Shown: piece by piece, positions 35,201-44,200 of the stretch
Layout: each line of letters opens with the position of its first letter
Position numbering within the stretch: position 1 is the first letter of the stretch
Source of the DNA: Scolanthus callimorphus
Taxonomy: Eukaryota > Cnidaria > Anthozoa > Actiniaria > Edwardsiidae
Direction of reading: 5' to 3'
NCBI GenBank assembly: GCA_033964015.1
Contig: CM066923.1
Span: forward strand, 24,316,168 to 24,380,167
DNA: 64,000 bases
The notes under the pieces: model-generated
What the model saw: only the letters and a program-made list of their open reading frames with translations
Told to the model about the DNA's origin: nothing
Databases searched by the model: none
Program-made: the position numbers and the translations under genes

Positions 35201-38200
35201 TTGGCTCCTTGAGGAAACCATTGCGCGGTAAATTGCCAAGACGAAAAGTAGAGCTCCATTCTACATTTCTGCAACTCGCAACGCAACAAAGTATTGCATT
35301 GCAGGGGGATGCTACACGCGCGCTTTTCGCTGCAACTCGCAACGTTGCAAGAAACATTCCCTCGTGAAACATGGCCTTTATCGTATCAATTTCTTTCGTA
35401 TCAATTTCCTCTTTTTCCCGCACTTTTTGCCGCGCGCGCGGTCACCGCAGGAAGCCCACCACACCAATGGCACGTAGCAACAAAACTATAGTAATAATAA
35501 CATACTTGGGGCGTTTTCCGTAGGATGCTGCCCAAAGCGAGAGTTGTGTATTGCAGTGCAACAGGAGTGACAGATGTAAAAAATATGGTAAATATTGCAA
35601 TTTCCACTTTTAATGTGTTTTTTTTTCAAGGAACATTTGTTCAAGTTCTCAAGTGTCTTACGCTAACGTCCCTTTCAATGGCTACTCTGCCTCGCTAATG
35701 TTTTAGTTAGGGACTGCTTTTGCCAGGGCTCGAAATAAAATAAAATGGTGGTCGCATTTTTGCGACTGATCTTAAATTTTAGTCGCAAAATGAGAAAAGT
35801 TAGTCGCATTTTCTAAAATGCTTTAGTTTATTGCGTTTATATCACATCTTATTTTATTTTTCACCGCGATTTTGCGACTTACACGTATTTCTTAGGCCAG
35901 TTTTAGACGTCGAACTTTATTCTTGTCGCACTAAATGTCAATTTCCAATTGTTTAGTTAGTTAGAGCTATAGGGCCGTTATCACGCAAAATTGATTAATA
36001 ATATTTAATAGTTATCAGAAAATGAAATCCAGTTTTCAATTCTACACATCCGTATTAGTTTCAAAAGAATTACTTGAAAACTGGCTGAGATATGAATTTT
36101 CAAAACTTCGTATTCTGGCTTACTTTTTACAAAGAAATGTATGGGCAAATACGTCAAGTCAAGGCTGGACGTCGTCCAGTCTCGTTTCGATGCATTTTCC
36201 CATACATTTCTTGCAAAAAATAAGCCAGAATACGAAGTTTTTAAAGTTCATATCTCGGTCAGTATTCAAGCAATCTGCACCAAACTTTGCAATTTTACTA
36301 ATACGGATGTGTAGAATTGAATACTGGATTTCATTTTCTGATAACTATTAAATCAATTTTGCGTGATAACGGCCTATTGTATTGAGCTCATCTGCATTAG
36401 GAACGGCACTGCCGTATCTGCCGTGCAAACGCTAAATTAACATTTTGAATCCTTCCAGCGCTCCTAAAATCAGGGCTGAGACCTTCTCCATTGGCCAGAC
36501 AGATTATATTAACCTCATAAAATCACTCATATCGAAAAAACGTGTTTTCACTGGCTAATAAACTCAGTCAATTTAGTGCGACAGAATTAAGTTCGACGTC
36601 TAAAACTAGCCTTAGTCGCAAAACAGAAAATCTTCGCAGTCTCGAGCCCTGTTTGCCTAAAACGAACCTGTTCTGGACATGTAGTAGACCTTTGAACAAA
36701 ATTAAAGGTTTATACATGTGACGATTTTGTACGGGAGTTGACAAAATCTCACCAACCTCCATACTTGCACAACTGTCTCTATATTCGTCAAAGGGTCTTT
36801 CCTTGCAACTGTGTTTTTCTCGTTGGCAACTACATTTTTAAACGTAGTCATCAAATTAATTGACTACATGTATTTCGCTTACCGCTATTGATTGAAATGT
36901 GCATGTAATTGGTTCCTTGCAGGCTTTCATGGAGCGACTTGGACTGTGGGGGAGGGGACTGCATTTAAGTCTTTCGAATCCTTTCTAGAGTCCATCACCA
37001 AGCGTGGTCTAGGTAGGTTAATATTTGTGAGGTTTTACTTTAGATGCAATTGATGGTGTGGTGACTAACGTTTAAGCTGATGTACGTTCTTAGGCGCAGC
37101 GGAGATGTTAGCCATGGAAATGAAGGCATCAGCAATGTATGTGTCACGGGGACTCAGCTTCAGACAGGCAGAGGTAATTTTGCTCTCAAGAATGATTTTG
37201 GTTTAAAATCCATGCTATTCTTCGTTTAAGTAGACCTCCTACCTCCGCATCTGATCAAAGTCACGGGGTGAAAAGTTCTGGATGAGAATCACGTGGGAAA
37301 TATGAACCAATCGCAACCGAATCTGTCATTTTCATCGGCCAATCAGAGTTAAAGGCCCATCACCAACCGAGAGCCTTTTGAAGACTCTTAGCCAATCAAA
37401 GCACCCGAAAAACAATGGATCAATTTGAAAACAAAAGAAAACGGGGCGCAAAGGCTCCGGTTGGTGTTGGGCCTTTAAGCGTGTATCTCGCCAGCTACAA
37501 GTTACTTGTTTTGCCAATTCAACTTGAGGGAAGTTCTGTTTTAAGTGTATTCGATAGAAATCACTCGGCAAACATTTACAGCCTCTTGGTCTGGGCAAAG
37601 GCAACATAAATTTTCAGCTACAGTAAAAACCGCATAAAAGAACGTGATTTAAGAACACTCAGGCTGAAATTTGGTCAAAAAGGTACCTTATACATAAGAA
37701 CACACGCAGCCTGAAAAATGAAAATTGTTCTTGTATAAAAAAAATTGCTGCCAGTTAGATTCGAGTACAGTAACCCACTTTGTGGTAGAGTACCCAGGAG
37801 ATCAATATGATGTGCTAGACCATGCACACACAGTTCTACAGCAGGAATTCCAGGGTAATTTAGCAATTGTTTTTTAGACTTGACTAATGTTGTTACTAAA
37901 TGACTGTCACCTTTCTAGTGTATGCAGTATTTGATGTTAAGAAACAACTTTAAGAACACCTTAAGAACATTTTCTGGCTGATTTTTTAGAAAACACCCAA
38001 TATACAAGAACAAAATCAGCCTGATTCTCCAAAACACCTGTTCTTTTATGCGGGTTTTTACTGTATTTGAAAGACACTGCTCTGATCAAGTCGACCCCTG
38101 GCACTTGACCCCGTGGCGTTGATCAGACGTGAAGGTAGGAAATGCAACTTATTACATGATTGACACGGTTTCCATTGTGTTTTTGAGGTCTCCAACTAAC

Positions 38201-41200
38201 GTACATACCTCGCAAGTAACTTAAAGCCGGGAAGGGATTTGAAATTCTCTAGGGAAGAGAGGGGCTGATGAAAAGAATTGAATAGCTGTAAGTGGAACAT
38301 CCCGGGTATATACAGAGTTAAATACCTCATTAAATAAACATTAGGTATTTAACTCAGTTAAATACATGGACATTCTACTTACCGCTACCCAATCTAGTCA
38401 CCCCCAAACTCTTTTCCTAGTGAATTCAAATCCATACACTTATCCCGAGAAAAAAACACCAATAATCTCAGTTTATGCATCTATATGACTATCTGTCTAA
38501 TTGTTAAATAGAGCGAATTTCATATGACTGTAGTGAGACCAATCGCTACGTGATTACAGCAATTCTGAATAAAACCTATAGGTGTAATTACAAAGTAATT
38601 GCGAATAACTCACGACAGTCATCTGAAATCCGCTCTATTTGCTCCTGCATGATTATCCTTTATGCGCGAATCCCGTTGAACGCCACAAAACACCATATCC
38701 GAGAAACGCCTTCACTTGAACCGACTTGAACCATAAAGCGTTTGTCCAGCCTACTTGCTTGGTTTCCTGGCCCATAGAGTGTGTTCAAGCAGGTAAACCT
38801 GAAAATACAGATGAAATCGTTTACATATCTTATCTTAGAGAACAACCAACGAGCGCAAAATACCTGAAACTTGCCTTCAGTTACTCCAGCTTGAAGCAGT
38901 TCCGATCCATGTTGTTACTCGGCGTTATGCAAATTGACTAGTAGCAGTCAGTGCGTGGTACAAACGAAAATACCGTTTGAATGAGTCGCGCGTCATACAA
39001 AAAGCCACTCGATTGACTGGCCTGGCTGTTTTGTACGAAAACAAAAGACATAATTCGTGTTCTGCTAACAAATGAATGCACTCAAGCTGTATATTTTTTG
39101 TTTGGACCTTTGTAAATCATGGTTGAATAAAACCTGTCATTCATTTTCTCTGGGGAACGTACGTCTATGAAAACAGCTAAATAACTAACAACAGTTCCTA
39201 TCGGAATGCGCTACCCTTTTCAATTACAAACTATACTCCTTGTCAAAACTTTGAAATTCAACGAGAAGAATGCATTTCATTTGTTCCTGTTTTCTGAAAA
39301 CCTTGCCAATCCTGTAATAAGCCAGTTAATTACCTCGATTCTCGGCAATAACCCAAATACATCCCGCGGGCCTTGGGTTATTGCCTCGAATCTCGGTAAT
39401 TAACTCTTACGTACTCTACCGTAGCGGATGAAAATCAGGCTACTCTCCACAGGGTACCCGACTAACCTTGATAAGGCCATGATAAGCGTGACGTTAATCA
39501 GACGTGAAGGTAGGAAATGCAACGTACTCTACCGTAGCGGATGAGAATCAGGCTACCCTCCACAGTGTACCCGACTAACCTTTCCTAGGCCATGATAAGC
39601 GTGACGTTGATCAGACGCGAAAGTAGGAAGGGCCAACATACTCTACCGTAACGGATGAGAATCAGGCTACTCTCCACAGGGTACCCGACTAACCTTACTT
39701 AGGCCATGATAAGCGTGACGTTGATCAGACGCGGGGTAGGAAATGCAACGAACTCTACCGTAGCGGATGAGAATCAGGCTACTTTCCACAGGGTACCAGA
39801 CTAAACTTGCTTAACCATGATAAGCGTAACGTTGATCAGACGCGGGGTAGGAAATGCAACGAACTCTACCGTAGCGGATGAGAATCAGGCTACTCTCCAC
39901 AGGGTACCCGGCTAACCTGTAAGGCCGTGATAAGCGTGACGTTGATCAGACGCGGAGTGGGGAAGTGCTAACGTACCCTACCGTAGCGGATGAGAATCAG
40001 GCTACTCTCCACAGGGTACCCGGCTAACCTTGTTAGGCCGTGATAAGCGTGACGTTGATCAGACGCGGAGTGGGGAAGTGCTAACGTACCCTACCGTAGC
40101 GGATGAGAATCAGGCTACTCTCCACAGGGTACCCGGCTAACCTTGTTAGGCCGTGATAAGCGTGACGTTGATCAGACGCGGAGTGGGGAAGTGCTAACGT
40201 ACCCTACCGTAGCGGATGAGAATCAGGCTACTCTCCACAGGGTACCCGGCTAACCTTGTTAGGCCATGATAAGCGTGGCGTTGATCAGACGTGAAGGTAG
40301 GAAATGCAACGAACTCTACCGTAGCGGATGAAAATCAGGCTACTCTCCACAGGGTACCCGACTAACCTTGCTTAGGCCGTGATAAGCGTAACGTTGATCA
40401 GACGCGGGGGTAGGAAATGCAACGAACTCTACCGTAGCGGATGAGAATCAGGCTACCCTCCACATGGTACCCGACTAACCTTGTTAGGCCATGATAAGCG
40501 TGACGTTGATCAGACGTGAAGGTAGGAAATGCAACGAACTCTACCGTAGCGGATGAGAATCAGGCTACTCTCCACAGGGTACCCGGCTAACCTTGTTAGG
40601 CCGTGATAAGCGTGACGTTGATCAGACGCGGAGTGGGGAAGTGCTAACGTACCCTACCGTAGCGGATGAGAATCAGGCTACTCTCCACAGGGTACCCGGC
40701 TAACCTTGTTAGGCCGTGATAAGCGTGACGTTGATCAGACGCGGAGTGGGGAAGTGCTAACGTACCCTACCGTAGCGGATGAGAATCAGGCTACTCTCCA
40801 CAGGGTACCCGGCTAACCTTGTTAGGCCATGATAAGCGTGGCGTTGATCAGACGTGAAGGTAGGAAATGCAACGAACTCTACCGTAGCGGATGAAAATCA
40901 GGCTACTCTCCACAGGGTACCCGACTAACCTTGCTTAGGCCGTGATAAGCGTAACGTTAATCAGACGTGGAGGTAGGAAGTGCTAACGTACCCTACCGTA
41001 GCCGATGAAAATCAGGCTACTCTCCACAGGGTACCCGACTAACCCTGCTTAGGCCGTGATAAGCGTAACGTTAATCAGACGTGGAGGTAGGAAGTGCTAA
41101 CGTACCCTACCGTAGCGGATGAGAATCAGGCTACTCTCCACAGGGTACCCGGCTAACCTTGTTAGGCCGTGATAAGCGTGGCGTTGATCAGACGTGAAGG

Positions 41201-44200
41201 TAGGAAATGCAACGTACTCTACCGTAGCGGATGAGAATCAGGCTACCCTCCACAGGGTACCCGACTAACCTTGCTTAGGCCATGATAAGCGTGACGTTGA
41301 TCAGACGCGGAGTGGGGAAGTGCTAACGTACCCTACCGTAGCGGATGAGAATCAGGCTACTCTCCACAGGGTACCCGGCTAACCTTGTTAGGCCGTGATA
41401 AGCGTGGCGTTGATCAGACGTGAAGGTAGGAAATGCAACGAACTCTACCGTAGCGGATGAGAATCAGGCTACCCTCCACAGGGTACCCGACTAACCTTGT
41501 TAGGCCATGATAAGCGTGGCGTTGATCAGACGTGAAGGTAGGAAATGCATTGAACTCTACCGTAGCGGATGAGAATCAGGCTACTCTCCACAGGGTACCC
41601 GGCTAACCTTGTTAGGCCGTGATAAGCGTGACGTTGATCAGACGCGGAGTGGGGAAGTGCTAACGTACCCTACCGTAGCGGATGAGAATCAGGCTACTCT
41701 CCACAGGGTACCCGGCTAACCTTGTTAGGCCGTGATAAGCGTGGCGTTGATCAGACGTGAAGGTAGGAAATGCAACGAACTCTACCGTAGCGGATGAAAA
41801 TCAGGCTACTCTCCACAGGGTACCCGACTAACCTTGCTTAGGCCGTGATAAGCGTAACGTTAATCAGACGTGGAGGTAGGAAGTGCTAACGTACTCTACC
41901 GTAGCGGATGAGAATCAGGCTACTCTCCACAGGGTACCCGGCTAACCTTGTTAGGCCGTGATAAGCGTGGCGTTGATCAGACGTGAAGGTAGGAAATGCA
42001 ACGAACTCTACCGTAGCGGATGAAAATCAGGCTACCCTCCACAGGGTACCCGACTAACCTTGCTTAGGCCATGATAAGCGTGACGTTAATCAGACGTGGA
42101 GGTAGGAAGTGCTAACGTACCCTACCGTAGCGGATGAGAATCAGGCTACTCTCCACAGGGTACCGGCTAACCTTGTTAGGCCGTGATAAGCGTGGCGTTG
42201 ATCAGACGTGAAGGTAGGAAATGCAACGTACTCTACCGTAGCGGATGAGAATCAGGCTACCCTCCACAGGGTACCCGACTAAACTTGCTTAGGCCATGAT
42301 AAGCGTGACGTTGATCAGACGCGAAAGTAGGAAGAGCCAACATACTCTAACGTAACGGATGAGAATCAGGCTAGACAATATGGTATTCTGCTTGCAGTTT
42401 TCCAATGTGGAAGCTCCACTAACGGATGATCAAGTCAAGGTGTATGATACAGCAGTGCATGTGTGGTGAGTAAGCTCATTCCCTTGTTGCATTGGCACTT
42501 GCACAGGGAATTTCTGTAGAAACCCATTCATGGGAAAAGCTGAATTCCCACGGCTCAAGAATGGGAAGTGTTCGGAATTCGAATGGATAACCATGGGAAA
42601 TCCGAACATTTCACATTCTTCTACCATGGGAAATTCAGCTTTTCCCATGAATGTGTTTCTACAGAAATTCCCTCTGTCGGTACGAGACTACGGAGCAGGC
42701 ATATGGCTCTTCTGGAACGAATTTTTACGTAGAATCCTATGATATCTCTTTTTGTGTAATTTGAGGACGAGATATCATAGGATTCAAGTATATTCAAAGC
42801 GTTCAGTCGGTAGATTCCGCCGAAATAGCACTCAAAAAGGCGATATCGCCCTCGTCGCTGCGCGACTCGTGCGATATCGCTTTTTTCGTGCTATTTTCTT
42901 AGCGGAATCTAGCCTCCTGAAGCTTTGAATAATATTATAGAATCCTATGGTGGGGGACTCCATCTCGCGTGCTGATTGGCTGATATCGAGGGAGATTTTA
43001 TTGTGGAATTACATGGCTGCAAAAGAATAATTCAATGAAAACACAGGACACGCACGAAATTAAATTTCAACACGACAAATGAAGTTTTAAACTCTGTCAA
43101 ACACTGTATGAAACGTCTTTTCGTCAACGAAGACGCTTCGCTACCAAGATTTAAGTTGCATTTTCCTTAAATTGAAACAGTTTGGCAATGGCTTCCTTGG
43201 CGCGCGTGAAGCTTTTTTTAAAATATTAAATCAATAAAACCTCCGGCATGGGATTCAAAGAAAATCCATTACCCAACTCAGAATTCCACACTAAATCTCA
43301 CTTGAAAAATCGATATCGCCCTTGTCGCTGCGCGACTCGGGCGATATCAATTTTTCGCGTGAGATTTAGTGTGGAATTCCCTCGTCGGGTAATGGATTTA
43401 CCTATATTAACCACACGTTACTGCGGTCAACGATCGCTAAATTGCCAATGACCAATTCCAAAGCAATCTTTATTGAATTAGGTATACATGAAAAACTGAA
43501 AAATTCAATGAAGCCAACGTTATTTTACACGGCCGCGAAATTTTTGAACCTTGTTCACACTAACGACATGACAACATAAGCGCGCCTCGTAAAGAAATTC
43601 TCCCACCCTAAAGCGAAAATAAATCACTGTAGAGGTATGCTGTGTCAAATATCTTGACCATTCTGTGTTATTCCAGGCTGTCGCGACTGTAACATAACGC
43701 GTTATGTTGTTCGTGTGAACCAGACTTTACTGGATTTAAAGTGAATTAGTAAATGTTCCACAGCAATATTTTGGAAAGCAATATTTTGCTATTGTACTAA
43801 ATTCGGTGCTTGTGGTTTCAAAGGAATGAGTTACGGAAGTCCCTAGAGTACGCGATAGCACGCACTAACACAGCTAGCCCGAGAATGTGGTCCCAGTTCT
43901 GGTCGTGTCATCAGAGATTCTTCAAACAGCTATGGTGAGTAGAGTAGCTTTGAGTCTGATAGCAGACGCTGGAGGCTGTTTTTAGGCAGACTCGTACCCG
44001 TCGCTTAGTAGAAAAGTCGAGGAACGCAGGGGATTATGGGAAGGATTAGCGCGGCGCGCAATGCATTCTGGGAAGGTTTCGCAAGGCGCGCAATGGATTG
44101 TGGACCGGGTGCATTGCGCGCCGCGCTAATCCTTCCCATAATCCCCTGCGTTTCTCGACTTTTCTACTATAGAGAGCAGCAAAGCAGTTATTTGACGACT

